Source of the DNA: Pseudomonas helvetica
Lineage (GTDB): Bacteria > Pseudomonadota > Gammaproteobacteria > Pseudomonadales > Pseudomonadaceae
NCBI RefSeq assembly: GCF_039908645.1
Contig: NZ_CP150917.1
Location: forward strand, 3,545,501-3,609,500
Length of the DNA: 64,000 bases
Direction of reading: 5' to 3'
Shown one piece after another: positions 8,759 through 17,935 of the stretch. Within the stretch, counting starts at the first letter, position 1, and every line of letters starts with the position of its first letter. Position numbers and translations under genes: made by a program. The notes under the pieces were generated by a model, which saw only the letters and a program-made list of their open reading frames with translations, had not been told where the DNA came from and did not search any database.

Positions 8759-9862
8759 ATGAGTAGCACCGACCAGTCTCCCCCCGCCCTGAAGGAAATC
8801 TTCAACGCCGAGCGCTTGCAACACATCGCCAGCGAAATGCGCGCGGTGTACCCGGCGTTCAACGCCAAGGCGTTCCTGAAACTCGCCAATGAAGGCCTGG
8901 CCGAGTTGTCGGTGATGCAGCGCATGGCGCGGGTCGGTGAGTGCCTGCATGCAGTGTTGCCGCTGAGCTATGAGCAGACACTGGAAATCCTGCGCCCGCT
9001 CGCACCACGCTTGAACAGCGGCTTCGTCAGCATGTTCCTGCCTCAGTACGTCGCCACTTATGGTGCCCACGCGTTCGAGCTGTCGATGGACGCACTCAAG
9101 TACTTCACCACGTTCGGTTCCTCGGAGTTCGCGATCCGGCATTTCCTGCGCAGCGACTTCGAACGCTCACTGGCACTGATGCACGACTGGTCGCTGGACG
9201 ACAACGAACACGTCCGCCGCCTGGCCAGCGAAGGCAGTCGCCCGCGCCTGCCGTGGTCATTTCGTTTGGAACCGGTGCAAGCCGACCCGACGCTGGCAGC
9301 AGCAATCCTCGACAGCCTCAAGGCCGACAGCAGCCTTTATGTGCGCAAGTCGGTGGCCAACCACCTCAACGACATCACCAAGGACCACCCCGAGTGGGTG
9401 CTGAACCTGATCGAAGGCTGGTCGCTGGAAAACCCGCGCACCGCGTGGATCGCCAAACACGCCCTGCGCAGCCTGATCAAACAGGGCAACCAACGGGCAC
9501 TGGCCATTATCGGCGCTGGCGGCAAGCCCGAGGTCCAGATCCATAACCTCAAGGTTGAACCGGCGGTGATCAGTCTCGGCGAGACCGTAAAGCTCTCGTT
9601 CGACCTTCACTCAACCGCCAATGACAACCAGCGACTGGTGGTCGATTACGCCATCGACTACGTCAAAGCCTCAGGCGCTACCTCGGCGAAAGTTTTCAAA
9701 CTCAAGGGCCTCACCCTGCCCGCCCACGCCCGCCAAACCCTCAGCCGCACCCAGCAGATCCGCGAGCTGACCACCCGCAAACATTACGCAGGCACGCATG
9801 CGGTACACATCATGGTCAATGGCGAGCGACTGGGAAGCACCGCGTTCGAAATTACCCCGTAA
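8759..9862 (+). CDS. alkC: DNA alkylation repair glycosylase AlkC
   Basis: A 367-residue protein of the AlkC/AlkD HEAT-repeat glycosylase superfamily, which removes N3-alkylated purines without flipping the base. Helical HEAT-type repeats cover about residues 1-260 (FGSSEFAIRHFL, ALMHDWSLDDNEHVRRLASEG, VRKSVANHLNDITKDHP). The last ~100 residues (LKVEPAVISLGETVKLSFDL to FEITP) are beta-rich and look like the Ig-like domain of the AlkC-alpha branch, absent from AlkD. RBS AAAGGA precedes the ATG. It follows the Kef gene after a terminator, so it is probably transcribed alone. Confidence 0.85.
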   Translation: MSSTDQSPPALKEIFNAERLQHIASEMRAVYPAFNAKAFLKLANEGLAELSVMQRMARVGECLHAVLPLSYEQTLEILRPLAPRLNSGFVSMFLPQYVATYGAHAFELSMDALKYFTTFGSSEFAIRHFLRSDFERSLALMHDWSLDDNEHVRRLASEGSRPRLPWSFRLEPVQADPTLAAAILDSLKADSSLYVRKSVANHLNDITKDHPEWVLNLIEGWSLENPRTAWIAKHALRSLIKQGNQRALAIIGAGGKPEVQIHNLKVEPAVISLGETVKLSFDLHSTANDNQRLVVDYAIDYVKASGATSAKVFKLKGLTLPAHARQTLSRTQQIRELTTRKHYAGTHAVHIMVNGERLGSTAFEITP

Positions 9863-9888
9863 TCCCGGAGCAGGCACGCGCCTAGCCC

Positions 9889-10092
9889 TAGCCAGCGATG
9901 GGGTCGGTAAAATCACTACCGCCAGCAAGCCGCGCTCCCGCAGTTTTGATTGGTGTACATCTGCGGGAGATGGGTCGGCTGTCAGGCTGCCATCGCAGGC
10001 AAGCCAGCTCCCACACTTTTGATTGGTGTACATCCGCAAAAGATAGGCCGGCTGCCAGGTCGTCATCGCGGGCAAGCCCGGCTCCCACAAAA
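9889..10092. repeat. Tandem ~75-bp repeats with GATTGGTGTACATC core
   Basis: Two units, about 9942-10016 and 10017-10092, share TTGATTGGTGTACATC, then AGAT-GG-CGGCTG-CAGG, CATCGC-GGCAAGCC and GCTCCCACA. A degraded partial unit lies before them from about 9889, and the GTACACCTGCAAGAGATAGG stretch near 10455 is a further scrap. No coding function is seen. Confidence 0.75.
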
Positions 10093-10149
10093 AAGGCAAA
10101 AAGGCAAAGCAGCGCATACCGTCGCCTTCACCACTCAACAGGCCGAGCG

Positions 10150-10445
10150 TTAGCTCGCCTGCCGCTGTTGATCTTGATCCGCCCGCCCCTTCGGGAGGCC
10201 GAGTGGAGGTGTTCATCAGGAGGTTGGCGCGTAGCGCCGTACGGCGTAGCCGGACACATCGAGAGGAGGTCGTCGCGAAGCAGACCGTAGGCGATGCCTC
10301 CTGATGAATACCGTAGCGAGGGAACGCCGAGCCTAAGCGAGGTGCCGTACGCTTGGGGCGAGCGTTTTTTTGCTTACTTTTTTTAGGCGCTTGTAAAAAA
10401 AGTGAGTCGCCGTAAGGGCGAAACCCTAAGTGGCCGGGGGTGTCA
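10150..10445. repeat. Structured intergenic element with long-range stem and poly-T/poly-A hairpin
   Basis: CATCAGGAGG (10214-10223) can pair with CCTCCTGATG (10297-10306), and CTTACTTTTTTT near 10369 pairs with AAAAAAAGTGAG near 10392. The tail GTCGCCGTAAGGGCG...CCCTAAGTGGCC is a sequence seen between many pseudomonad genes. The minus-strand open frame through it (9671-10468) is low-complexity and lacks any domain; I treat it as non-coding. Confidence 0.6.
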
Positions 10446-10518
10446 GAAATGGATATGTACACCTGCAAGAGATAGGCCGGCTATCAGGCCGCCTGGACCA
10501 AAAGATCGCAGCCTACAC

Positions 10519-11412
10519 TTAAGAGCCGGGCCCAAGCAGCAGCGCCTGCTCGCGATCACACAACCCCACCACATAATCCCACAACACCCGCAACCGCACC
10601 GACTTGTGCAACTCACGCCGGGTACTGATCCAGTAACTACGCTGAATACTTTCAGCCGGTAACAGCGGCACCAGTTCCGGATCATGGCTGGCCATGTAAC
10701 ACGGCAACACCGCAATCCCCAACCCCGAGCGCGCCGCCTGCTGCTGGGCAATCACACTGGTACTGTGAAACACCACCTGAGGGCTGCGGCAAAAACTGTT
10801 GAGAAACATCAATTCCTGACTGAACAACAGATCGTCGACGTAACCGATCCACGCATGCCGCGCCAGGTCTTCCCGGCTGCGCAACGGCGGCGAACGGTCG
10901 AGGTAAGCCTGACTGGCGTAAAGCGCCAAACGGTAATCAGTGAGCTTGCGAGTGACCAGCATGTCAGCCGCCGGGCGCTCCAGATGAATACTGATCTCGG
11001 CTTCGCGATTGAGGATACTGACGAAACGCGGCACCGCCACCAACTCCACTTCCAACCCCGGATAGCGATCAAACAAACCCTGCATGCGACTGGCGAGAAA
11101 CATGATCCCCAAGCCTTCGGTCACCCCGACGCGAATCTTGCCCAGCGGCGCACTGGACTGGGTGATCTCCTCCTGCGCCAGCAAGGCGACATTCTCCATG
11201 GCTTCAGCATGTTTGAGCAGCGCTTCACCAGCCGGGGTCAGTTGGTAACCCTGGGCTTGCTGGACAAACAGCGCGGTGCCGAGACTCGTTTCAATCGCCT
11301 CAATGTGTCGCGCCACCGTAGCGTGGGTGGTTTTCAAGCGCCGGGCGGCGGTCAGCAAGCGGCCGCTGCGTTGCAATTCGAGAAAAAACCGCAAGTCATT
11401 CCAGTCGAACAT
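10519..11412 (-). CDS. LysR-type transcriptional regulator
   Basis: A 297-residue regulator. Its start MFDWNDLRFFLELQRSGRL and helix TTHATVARHIEAIE are a LysR winged helix; the rest is the effector domain. The ATG at 11412 is preceded by AAGGAAGG, while the frame upstream has none. It is divergent from the GMC oxidoreductase gene with 134 bases between, the usual layout for a LysR regulator and its target, so it probably controls that gene and perhaps the symporter after it. Confidence 0.87.
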   Translation of the reverse strand: MFDWNDLRFFLELQRSGRLLTAARRLKTTHATVARHIEAIETSLGTALFVQQAQGYQLTPAGEALLKHAEAMENVALLAQEEITQSSAPLGKIRVGVTEGLGIMFLASRMQGLFDRYPGLEVELVAVPRFVSILNREAEISIHLERPAADMLVTRKLTDYRLALYASQAYLDRSPPLRSREDLARHAWIGYVDDLLFSQELMFLNSFCRSPQVVFHSTSVIAQQQAARSGLGIAVLPCYMASHDPELVPLLPAESIQRSYWISTRRELHKSVRLRVLWDYVVGLCDREQALLLGPGS

Positions 11413-11546
11413 CCGCCTTCCTTGCATGCGTGGGAGTTGATCACTGTTTAAAAACGCACAGCAGCTGAGCAAAAACTAACATTCTTTTGCCGAAAACTAA
11501 CAACTAGGATGGATCCCAATAAGAACAACACGCTGCGAGGTCATGG

Positions 11547-13199
11547 ATGCAACCTGCCGTTGATGCATACGATTACATCGTGGTCGGCGCCGGACCGGCC
11601 GGCTGCCTGCTGGCCAATCGACTCTCCGCCAACCCGCAGCACCGGGTGTTGCTGCTTGAAGCCGGCGGGCGCGATAACTACCCGTGGATTCACATACCCG
11701 TCGGTTACCTGTACTGCATCGGCAACCCGCGCACCGACTGGTGCTTCAAGACCGAAGCGCAAACCGGCCTGCAAGGCCGCAGCCTGAGTTATCCACGCGG
11801 CAAGGTGCTGGGCGGCAGCTCATCGATCAACGGCATGATCTACATGCGCGGCCAGGCCGGCGATTACGACCGCTGGGCCGCCGAAGGCAACCCCGGCTGG
11901 AGCTGGAACGACGTACTGCCACTGTTCAAACAGAGCGAAAACCATTTTGCCGGTGACTCGGCATTTCACGGCGCCGCCGGTGAATGGCGCGTCGAGCGCC
12001 AGCGGCTGTCGTGGCCGATTCTCGACGCCTTCCGCAACGCCGCCGAACAAAGCGGCATCGCCAGCGTCGATGACTTCAACCAGGGCGACAACGAAGGCTG
12101 CGGCTACTTCCAGGTGAATCAGAAAGCCGGGGTGCGCTGGAATGCCGCCAAAGCCTTTCTCAAACCGGTTCGCCACCGACCAAACCTTACCGTCCTGACC
12201 GGTGTCGACGTCGACCGCGTGCTGCTGGAAAACGGCCGGGCATCCAGGGTCAGCGCCCGCTGGCAAGGCCAGGTAAACATCTTTGCTGCCCGCAGGGAGA
12301 TCATCCTCAGCGCCGGCTCAGTCGGTTCGCCGAGCATCCTGCAACGTTCCGGCATTGGCCCCGGCAGCCTGCTCAAACGCCTGGGCATCGGCGTCGCCCA
12401 CGAGCTCAATGGCGTGGGTGGCAACCTGCAGGATCACTTGCAGTTGCGGCTGATCTATAAGCTGGAAAATGCCCGGACCCTGAACCAGATCGCCGGCAGC
12501 CTGTGGGGTAAAATCGGCATGGGCCTGCGCTATCTGTACGACCGCAGTGGCCCGCTGTCGATGGCCCCCAGTCAACTCGGCGCCTTCGCCCGCTCCGGAC
12601 CGGAACAAACCTCGGCGAACCTCGAATACCACGTCCAACCGCTCTCGCTCGAACGCTTTGGCGAACCCTTGCATGCGTTCCCGGCGTTTACCGCGTCGGT
12701 CTGCGACCTGCGCCCGCAAAGCCGTGGCCGCGTCGAGATTCGCTCGGCCGACCCGCAACAGCCGCCGCTGATTCAACCCAATTACCTGAGCCATCCCGAA
12801 GACCTGCGCGTAGCCGCCGAGGCGATTCGCCTGACCCGGCGCATCGTTGCCGCACCGGCCTTGCAACCGTTCAACCCGGTCGAATACCTGCCGGGCGCGG
12901 CCTTGCAAAGCGAAGAACAACTGCACGAAGCCGCCGCGCGCATCGGCACGACGATTTTCCATCCGGTCGGCACCTGCCGCATGGGCAACGATGCCGATGC
13001 CGTAGTCGATGCCCAGCTGCGGGTTCACGGCATTCCCGGATTGCGTATCGCCGATGCGTCGATCATGCCGCACATCACCTCGGGCAATACCTGTTCACCA
13101 ACACTGATGATCGCCGAAAAAGCGGCGCAGCTGATTCTCGCCGCATCGACCTGGAACGCTACCGCGGAAATAGAACGGGTCACCGAGCCGCACCTGTAG
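11547..13199 (+). CDS. GMC-family FAD oxidoreductase (choline/alcohol dehydrogenase-like)
   Basis: A 550-residue flavoenzyme. The N-terminal FAD-binding motif is IVVGAGPAGCLLANRL with the acidic residue LLLEAGG that holds the ribose. GMC signature 1 (PRGKVLGGSSSINGM) and signature 2 (ILSAGSVGSPSILQRSGIG) are both present, as is the catalytic His in HPVGTCRMG near residue 470. Length equals BetA-type enzymes. Without betB or betI beside it, an alcohol other than choline is likely. RBS GCGAGG. The stop codon TAG falls in the inverted repeat that follows. Confidence 0.85.
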   Translation: MQPAVDAYDYIVVGAGPAGCLLANRLSANPQHRVLLLEAGGRDNYPWIHIPVGYLYCIGNPRTDWCFKTEAQTGLQGRSLSYPRGKVLGGSSSINGMIYMRGQAGDYDRWAAEGNPGWSWNDVLPLFKQSENHFAGDSAFHGAAGEWRVERQRLSWPILDAFRNAAEQSGIASVDDFNQGDNEGCGYFQVNQKAGVRWNAAKAFLKPVRHRPNLTVLTGVDVDRVLLENGRASRVSARWQGQVNIFAARREIILSAGSVGSPSILQRSGIGPGSLLKRLGIGVAHELNGVGGNLQDHLQLRLIYKLENARTLNQIAGSLWGKIGMGLRYLYDRSGPLSMAPSQLGAFARSGPEQTSANLEYHVQPLSLERFGEPLHAFPAFTASVCDLRPQSRGRVEIRSADPQQPPLIQPNYLSHPEDLRVAAEAIRLTRRIVAAPALQPFNPVEYLPGAALQSEEQLHEAAARIGTTIFHPVGTCRMGNDADAVVDAQLRVHGIPGLRIADASIMPHITSGNTCSPTLMIAEKAAQLILAASTWNATAEIERVTEPHL

Positions 13200-13283
13200 A
13201 AGCCGAGCTTGCTCGCGATGAACGATGACGCGGATCACCGGATACACCGCGTCGCCTGCATCGCGAGCAAGCTCGGCTCCTAC
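13196..13283. repeat. REP-type inverted repeat pair
   Basis: GTAGAAGCCGAGCTTGCTCGCGATG at the left is matched by its near-complement CATCGCGAGCAAGCTCGGCTCCTAC at the right, with ~40 bases between. It starts at the stop codon of the GMC gene. Confidence 0.8.
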
Positions 13284-13377
13284 GAGGACCGTGCAATACC
13301 AGCAGGAGCGGCGCCAGCCCATACGGCCGGCGCTGACAGTGGAACAACAATAAATAAACACTGTGAGGGATACCGAC

Positions 13378-14997
13378 ATGTCAGAACAGGCTCAAGCCAT
13401 CGCCGCAACGCTCAGCGCCGGCACCAGCAAGGAAACCCAGAAAGTCATCTTCGCCTCGTCCCTCGGGACGGTGTTCGAATGGTATGACTTCTTCCTCTAC
13501 GGCGCCCTCGCGGCGGTGATCAGCAAACAGTTCTTCGCCGGGGTCAACGACACCACTGCCTTCATCTTCGCGTTGATGGCCTTCGCCGCCGGTTTCATCG
13601 TGCGACCGTTCGGCGCTCTGGTGTTCGGTCGACTGGGGGACATGATCGGGCGCAAATACACCTTCCTCGCCACGATCATCCTGATGGGCCTGGCAACCTT
13701 CTCCGTTGGCTTGCTGCCGACCTACGCCAGTATCGGCATTGCCGCACCGATCATTCTGGTGGTGCTGCGCATGCTTCAGGGCCTGGCACTCGGCGGCGAG
13801 TACGGCGGTGCCGCGACCTACGTGGCAGAACACGCGCCCGTCGGCAAACGCGGTTTCCACACCAGCTGGATTCAGTCCACCGCGACCCTCGGTTTGCTGC
13901 TCTCGCTGCTGGTGGTGCTCGGCTGCCGCTACTTCACCGGTGATCAATTCGAAGTCTGGGGCTGGCGCATTCCGTTCCTGCTGTCGATCGTACTGCTGGG
14001 CATTTCGACCTGGATTCGCCTGAGCCTGCACGAGTCGCCGGCCTTCTTGAAAATGAAAGAAGAAGGCAAGTCCTGCAAAGCACCGATCCGCGAATCCTTC
14101 GGTAACTGGGAAAACCTCAAAGTCGTGCTGATTGCGCTGTTCAGCATCAACGCCGGGCAAGCGGTGACCTTCTATGCCGCACAGTTCTATGTGCTGTTCT
14201 TCCTCACCCAGTTCCTGAAAATGGACCCGGCCCTGGCCAACACCTTGCTGATTGTCAGCGTGGTGATCGGTGCACCGTTCTTCATTTTCTTCGGCTGGCT
14301 GTCGGACCGGGTCGGGCGCAAACCGATCCTGATGATCGGCCTGTTGCTGGCCACCGTGCTGTACTTCCCGATCTTCAAAACCCTGGCCCATTACGCCAAC
14401 CCGGCCATCGACCGCGCCAGTCAACAAGCGCCGATCAGCGTGCTGGCCGACCCGGCCACCTGCACCTTCCAGTTCGACCCGGTCGGCAAGGCGCGGTTTG
14501 ACAGCCCCTGCGACAAAGTCAAAACCTTCCTGGTCAAACAAGGCCTGCCTTACAGCAGCAAAGCCGCCGCTGGCAGCGCGGTGCAGGTCAGCGTTGGCGA
14601 TGTCACTATCGATGGTTACGACGAAGCCGCCCTGCGCGGTGCCGTGACCCTGGCCGGTTACCCGCAACAGGCGGACACCCAGCAGATCAACAAACCGATG
14701 ATCGTCGTGCTGATCGTCGCGCTGATCATCATTTCGGCGATGTGCTACGGGCCGCTGGCGGCGCTGATGGTCGAACTGTTCCCGACGCGCATCCGCTACA
14801 CCTCGATGTCCCTGCCGTATCACATCGGCAACGGCTGGTTTGGTGGTTTCCTGCCGACCGTATCGTTCGCGCTGGTGGTCTACACCGGGGATATTTTCTA
14901 CGGGCTGTGGTACCCGATACTGATCACCGGGGTGAGCCTTGTGGTGGGTATGCTCTGCTTGCGCGAAACCAAGGACGTGGACCTGGAGAAAAACTGA
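13378..14997 (+). CDS. MHS-family MFS transporter with a large extracytoplasmic insertion
   Basis: A 539-residue proton symporter of the shikimate/alpha-ketoglutarate/ProP branch. Opening SSLGTVFEWYDFFLYGALA is the family hallmark; motif A appears as GRLGDMIGRKYTF and GWLSDRVGRKPIL. It is ~100 residues longer than usual because of a loop between helices 9/10 and the next helix (about residues 345-445), rich in Ala, Asp and Lys with two cysteines (ATCTFQF, DSPCDKV) that could form a disulfide in the periplasm. Start 13378 has GAGGG upstream. It may carry a substrate of the GMC enzyme; this is inference from neighbourhood. Confidence 0.83.
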   Translation: MSEQAQAIAATLSAGTSKETQKVIFASSLGTVFEWYDFFLYGALAAVISKQFFAGVNDTTAFIFALMAFAAGFIVRPFGALVFGRLGDMIGRKYTFLATIILMGLATFSVGLLPTYASIGIAAPIILVVLRMLQGLALGGEYGGAATYVAEHAPVGKRGFHTSWIQSTATLGLLLSLLVVLGCRYFTGDQFEVWGWRIPFLLSIVLLGISTWIRLSLHESPAFLKMKEEGKSCKAPIRESFGNWENLKVVLIALFSINAGQAVTFYAAQFYVLFFLTQFLKMDPALANTLLIVSVVIGAPFFIFFGWLSDRVGRKPILMIGLLLATVLYFPIFKTLAHYANPAIDRASQQAPISVLADPATCTFQFDPVGKARFDSPCDKVKTFLVKQGLPYSSKAAAGSAVQVSVGDVTIDGYDEAALRGAVTLAGYPQQADTQQINKPMIVVLIVALIIISAMCYGPLAALMVELFPTRIRYTSMSLPYHIGNGWFGGFLPTVSFALVVYTGDIFYGLWYPILITGVSLVVGMLCLRETKDVDLEKN

Positions 14998-15007
14998 CGG
15001 CATAAAA

Positions 15008-15040
15008 AAAGTCCGCCCATGTTGGCCCTGGGCGGACTTT
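15008..15040. terminator. Rho-independent terminator
   Basis: AAAGTCCGCCCA pairs with TGGGCGGACTTT around a 9-base loop, 10 bases after the symporter stop; it can also serve the convergent serralysin gene. Confidence 0.85.
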
Positions 15041-15085
15041 CATTTCACTGCACGGAACCGCATCGGCGGTTCCTGTCAGCAGAGT

Positions 15086-16519
15086 TTAGGCGACAATATC
15101 AGTGGTTGCCGCCTGACCGACCGTTCCCACGGCAAAATCTACCGCACCGTGGCCGGTGAGATCGATATACAAACTGGTCTGGTTGGTCTGTGCGAAGTAC
15201 GTCAGGATCGCGTCGCCGGCATGGCCGGTGAAGCCACTGACGAAGTTCAGCGTGGCGGCGCCAGACGCGAACTGCGCGATGCCCGACAGGTCGATCTTGT
15301 CCTCACCGCTGGTGAAATCCATGATCCAGTCCGGTGCGGTCATGGTCGAATCGGATGCCGCACCGAACACGAAGGTGTCCGCCCCGGCCCCACCCCACAA
15401 GCTATCGCCGCCACCGCCGCCGTAGAGGATGTCGTTGCCGGCACCGCCTTCGAGCAGGTTGGCCACCGCGTTGCCGATCAGCAGGTCATTGCCCGAACCA
15501 CCGATAGCGTTTTCCAGGGTTACGCCGTGGGCGATGGACACGTTGCCGACCAGGCCGCCAACGTCAGAGAACGAGCCTTGGTTGAGGTTGATCTTCTGGT
15601 TCTGGCTGAAGCCCGAGAAGTCCAGGGTGTCGTTGCCGCCACCGTCCCACACCGAGAACACCACTTTCGATTCAGCCGACGTGGCGCTGTAGAAATCGCG
15701 ACCGGCGTTGGAGTTGAAGCCATAGACCGTATCATCGGCACGGGTCTCGAGGTTGGCACCGTAGAGTTTTTGCACCGCGACAATGTCGTCCATCAGCGGT
15801 GCCGAGGCGTACGCACCGCTGCCATCCTTGCTGAAGTCCTGACCGGTGTTGCTCTCGCTCCAGTAGCTCATCAGGCTGTAGCCGCGCGTGTCCTGAGCGT
15901 AGGTCACGTCGTTATAGGTCGGGTTGCCGCTACCCGCGTTATAGACGCCCGGATGGGACAGGCCCAGGCTGTGACCGATTTCGTGGGTCAGGGTCTGACG
16001 CCCGTAGTTGTTGGTGCCCGGCGTCTCGTTGACCCGGTACTGATCGTTGATCAGGTACCAGGACTGACCGTCGTAGCTACCGCCCGACGGCAAGTAGGCG
16101 AACGCCGCGCCACCGGTGCTGACATCGTAGTTACCGAAGCTCAGGTGCCCGTCACCGCCTGCGACCCCTTCCTTGAAGGTGACATTGGCCACGTCCGACC
16201 AGGATTGCAGAGAGAGTTTCGCCTGGGCTTTCTGCAGATCGCTGAACTCGCTGAAATGACCCAGCTTGGTGTTGTAGTTAGCCGGCGCCGACGTCATGAA
16301 GCTGAAGCTCAGTTCGACTTTGCCATTGCCGTCCGTGTCGTGCAAGGACAGGTTTTTACGCAGAATCTGATCAGCCGCCTGATCCGCGGTGAACGACGGT
16401 TTGCCGTTAATCAGCTCAGCGCCACCGCGATCATACAAATGGCTGAAGGCATCGACCTGACTGTAGGCCGAACTGACCTGCCCTGAAGAAATGAGCGCTT
16501 TTGCTTTGGCCTGTGACAT
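15086..16519 (-). CDS. Serralysin-family secreted zinc metalloprotease (AprA/AprX-like), orphan
   Basis: A 477-residue extracellular protease. The catalytic domain has the zinc site [12 protein letters not shown] (about residue 177) with the Met-turn SLMSYW that defines metzincins. Glycine-rich RTX calcium repeats ([32 protein letters not shown]) lie near residues 340-390. The C-terminus TTDIVA ends in the type-I secretion signal form (acidic residue then hydrophobics). There is no Sec signal peptide; a short propeptide is expected. The usual partners aprI inhibitor and aprDEF exporter are absent here, so export must use a transporter elsewhere. ATG at 16519 is used, not the adjacent GTG; AAGGA lies upstream. 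Confidence 0.92.
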   Translation of the reverse strand: MSQAKAKALISSGQVSSAYSQVDAFSHLYDRGGAELINGKPSFTADQAADQILRKNLSLHDTDGNGKVELSFSFMTSAPANYNTKLGHFSEFSDLQKAQAKLSLQSWSDVANVTFKEGVAGGDGHLSFGNYDVSTGGAAFAYLPSGGSYDGQSWYLINDQYRVNETPGTNNYGRQTLTHEIGHSLGLSHPGVYNAGSGNPTYNDVTYAQDTRGYSLMSYWSESNTGQDFSKDGSGAYASAPLMDDIVAVQKLYGANLETRADDTVYGFNSNAGRDFYSATSAESKVVFSVWDGGGNDTLDFSGFSQNQKINLNQGSFSDVGGLVGNVSIAHGVTLENAIGGSGNDLLIGNAVANLLEGGAGNDILYGGGGGDSLWGGAGADTFVFGAASDSTMTAPDWIMDFTSGEDKIDLSGIAQFASGAATLNFVSGFTGHAGDAILTYFAQTNQTSLYIDLTGHGAVDFAVGTVGQAATTDIVA

Positions 16520-16799
16520 CACTTACGTCCTTGTTTCAAATAGTCGGTTCCGATAGACCACGGCGACCCCTTCGCGAGATCGTCCTATCACTCGCCCTGT
16601 TGAAGGCGTAACGAAACTGACACAGTTTGAAGCAGCGGGGCTATTGAATTTTTAGATAGCCACCGCTCAAGGGCGAAGCGTCATGCCTCTTTTTTTGACC
16701 GGACTGATGGTACGCCCCTTCATCGCCAGCTGATTGACGTCTGCCCCCTGCAAGCGCGAGATAACAGGTTCAGCAATGTTCGAACAAGGGGAGTTCAAC

Positions 16800-17153
16800 A
16801 TGGTCAATGTCACCGTTTTGGCAGGAGATTTTCAACAAGGCGATAGCGAGTACCGTGAAGGGGCGTTGCAGTTGAAAACCCTTTTCAACCCTAACCAGGA
16901 AATCAAAGTGCGGCCCTCGGCATTCAAAACCCTGGAAGTGGCAACCGAGGACAGCGTGACCAACAAGGATGCGATTGGCTACAGCATCGCCGGCGCCATG
17001 CTGCTCGGCCCCATCGGGGCAATCGCCGGCTACCTGATGGCGGGCAAGGAGACCGAGATTACGTTCATCGCCACGCTCAAGGATGGTCGCAAGCTGTTGG
17101 CGGCAACGGACAGCGATACTTACCGGGATATTTCCCGACACATGCATCATTAA
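16800..17153 (+). CDS. Small protein of unknown function with a glycine-zipper membrane segment
   Basis: A 117-residue protein, not recognised as a named family. The first ~60 residues are polar beta-like sequence; residues ~60-83 (IGYSIAGAMLLGPIGAIAGYL) form a Gly/Ala-rich hydrophobic stretch like a glycine zipper. The last part (ITFIATLKDGRKLLAATDS) is again beta-like. The ATG at 16800 is chosen because AAGGGGAG stands 7 bases upstream; the longer frame from 16734 lacks one. It diverges from the serralysin gene with about 280 bases between. Similar proteins are often annotated as hypothetical phage- or defence-linked, but nothing here supports that. Confidence 0.7.
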   Translation: MVNVTVLAGDFQQGDSEYREGALQLKTLFNPNQEIKVRPSAFKTLEVATEDSVTNKDAIGYSIAGAMLLGPIGAIAGYLMAGKETEITFIATLKDGRKLLAATDSDTYRDISRHMHH

Positions 17154-17173
17154 GCGTTACAGCGTAATCCCTT

Positions 17174-17203
17174 GTGCTCATGACGACTGAATGTCATGAG
17201 CAC
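17174..17203. terminator. Hairpin after the glycine-zipper gene
   Basis: GTGCTCATGAC pairs perfectly with GTCATGAGCAC around an 8-base loop, 20 bases after the stop. No strong T-run follows. Confidence 0.6.
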
Positions 17204-17318
17204 TTCGCGCCTTAATATCGATCACTGTCGACTGCAATTATTCTGACCGTCCCTTCTGCACTGTCCTTATCTGTCTAATGCCTTAACAACATGGATTTAA
17301 GGTTGACGTCAGCGGCCT

Positions 17319-17358
17319 GCCTGAGTACATTGCCCGGGCCGGTAACTCAGGCCTTTTT
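17319..17358 (+). terminator. Intrinsic terminator upstream of the mgtA leader genes
   Basis: GCCTGAGT (17319-17326) pairs with ACTCAGGC (17345-17352), followed by CTTTTTTC. The loop contains the self-complementary GCCCGGGC. It could end an upstream transcript or act as an attenuator if the mgtA promoter lies before it. Confidence 0.65.
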
Positions 17359-17543
17359 TCAACTCACAAAAGAATCCAATGGACACAGTATCTAGACGCT
17401 GTCTGGCTGATGCGTTTTCGCAGAGCTGGGCACTTAACCCAGAAAATGACGGGACTCGACTCCTCGGTCGGGTGAGCTGCGCTAGGGCTTGACGCTCCAT
17501 CGTAACTTGCCTCTCCGGCGTCAGTCCGGTTGCGAGGCATGTT

Positions 17544-17834
17544 ATGAACTTCAAATCTACTGTAATGCCAGGTGTACGCGCCTTCGCCTCGACGATGCGC
17601 GTAAAGCCTTGCCGTGAGCGCCCTGTGGCGACTCGTTCGCCGTTTTCCTCCCCTTCTTCGCGCACTCAGGCTCAGTTGCGTGCCACTTGGCGCGTCTGCC
17701 CGTCGACCGGCCAACTTCAGCAACGCTGGAGCCTCGACGAAAGCCAGGAACCACCGAGTTGGTGCTTTGCGCACCTCCTGCAGCAGGCCAGCGTATGGCT
17801 CGGCCTGCACCTCGGGGCACGCACTTTCAGTTGA
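17544..17834 (+). CDS. Small protein of unknown function in the mgtA upstream region
   Basis: A 96-residue frame with GAGG 6 bases before the ATG. The first 45 residues are Arg/Ser/Pro-rich; the second half has the motif RATWRVCPSTGQLQQRWSL, a TW-x-C/D-P-x-TG-x-L-x-x-RW pattern that I associate with small pseudomonad proteins of unknown role. It is the only plausible gene in the 960 bases between the glycine-zipper gene and mgtA and points towards mgtA. A small hairpin covers its stop codon. It may be a leader gene that couples translation to mgtA expression; that is inference. Confidence 0.5.
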   Translation: MNFKSTVMPGVRAFASTMRVKPCRERPVATRSPFSSPSSRTQAQLRATWRVCPSTGQLQQRWSLDESQEPPSWCFAHLLQQASVWLGLHLGARTFS

Positions 17835-17843
17835 TCTGAAAGT
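17823..17843 (+). terminator. Short hairpin over the stop of the 96-residue gene
   Basis: ACTTTCAG pairs with CTGAAAGT around TTGAT; the TGA stop of the preceding frame lies in the loop. No T-run follows, so it may be structural rather than a terminator. Confidence 0.45.
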
Positions 17844-17935
17844 ACTTCCAAGGGTGTATAACCAGCGTTTTCCTTAATAAGGAATTCGGCAACTTTCTAT
17901 TGCCTATTTAACACACAGACTTCATGAGGTTCGTT

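Noticed and set aside
7111..8925. Long minus-strand frame of 604 codons opposite the Kef gene
   Set aside because: Mirror of a GC-rich coding gene; composition full of Arg, Gln and His with no domain, while the plus strand has a clear antiporter.
9671..10468. Minus-strand frame of 265 codons over repeats
   Set aside because: It runs through tandem repeats and the end of alkC and has no ribosome site; this type of frame recurs wherever the repeat does.
10684..11451. Plus-strand frame of 255 codons opposite the second LysR gene
   Set aside because: Shadow frame; the minus strand has a full LysR helix-turn-helix and ribosome site.
13381..15003. Minus-strand frame of 540 codons opposite the MHS symporter
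   Set aside because: Shadow of a membrane protein gene; Gln/Arg/His-rich and without any motif.
17309..17820. Several minus-strand frames of 87-148 codons before mgtA
   Set aside because: They overlap the better supported plus-strand 96-codon gene and the T-run terminator, and lack ribosome sites.
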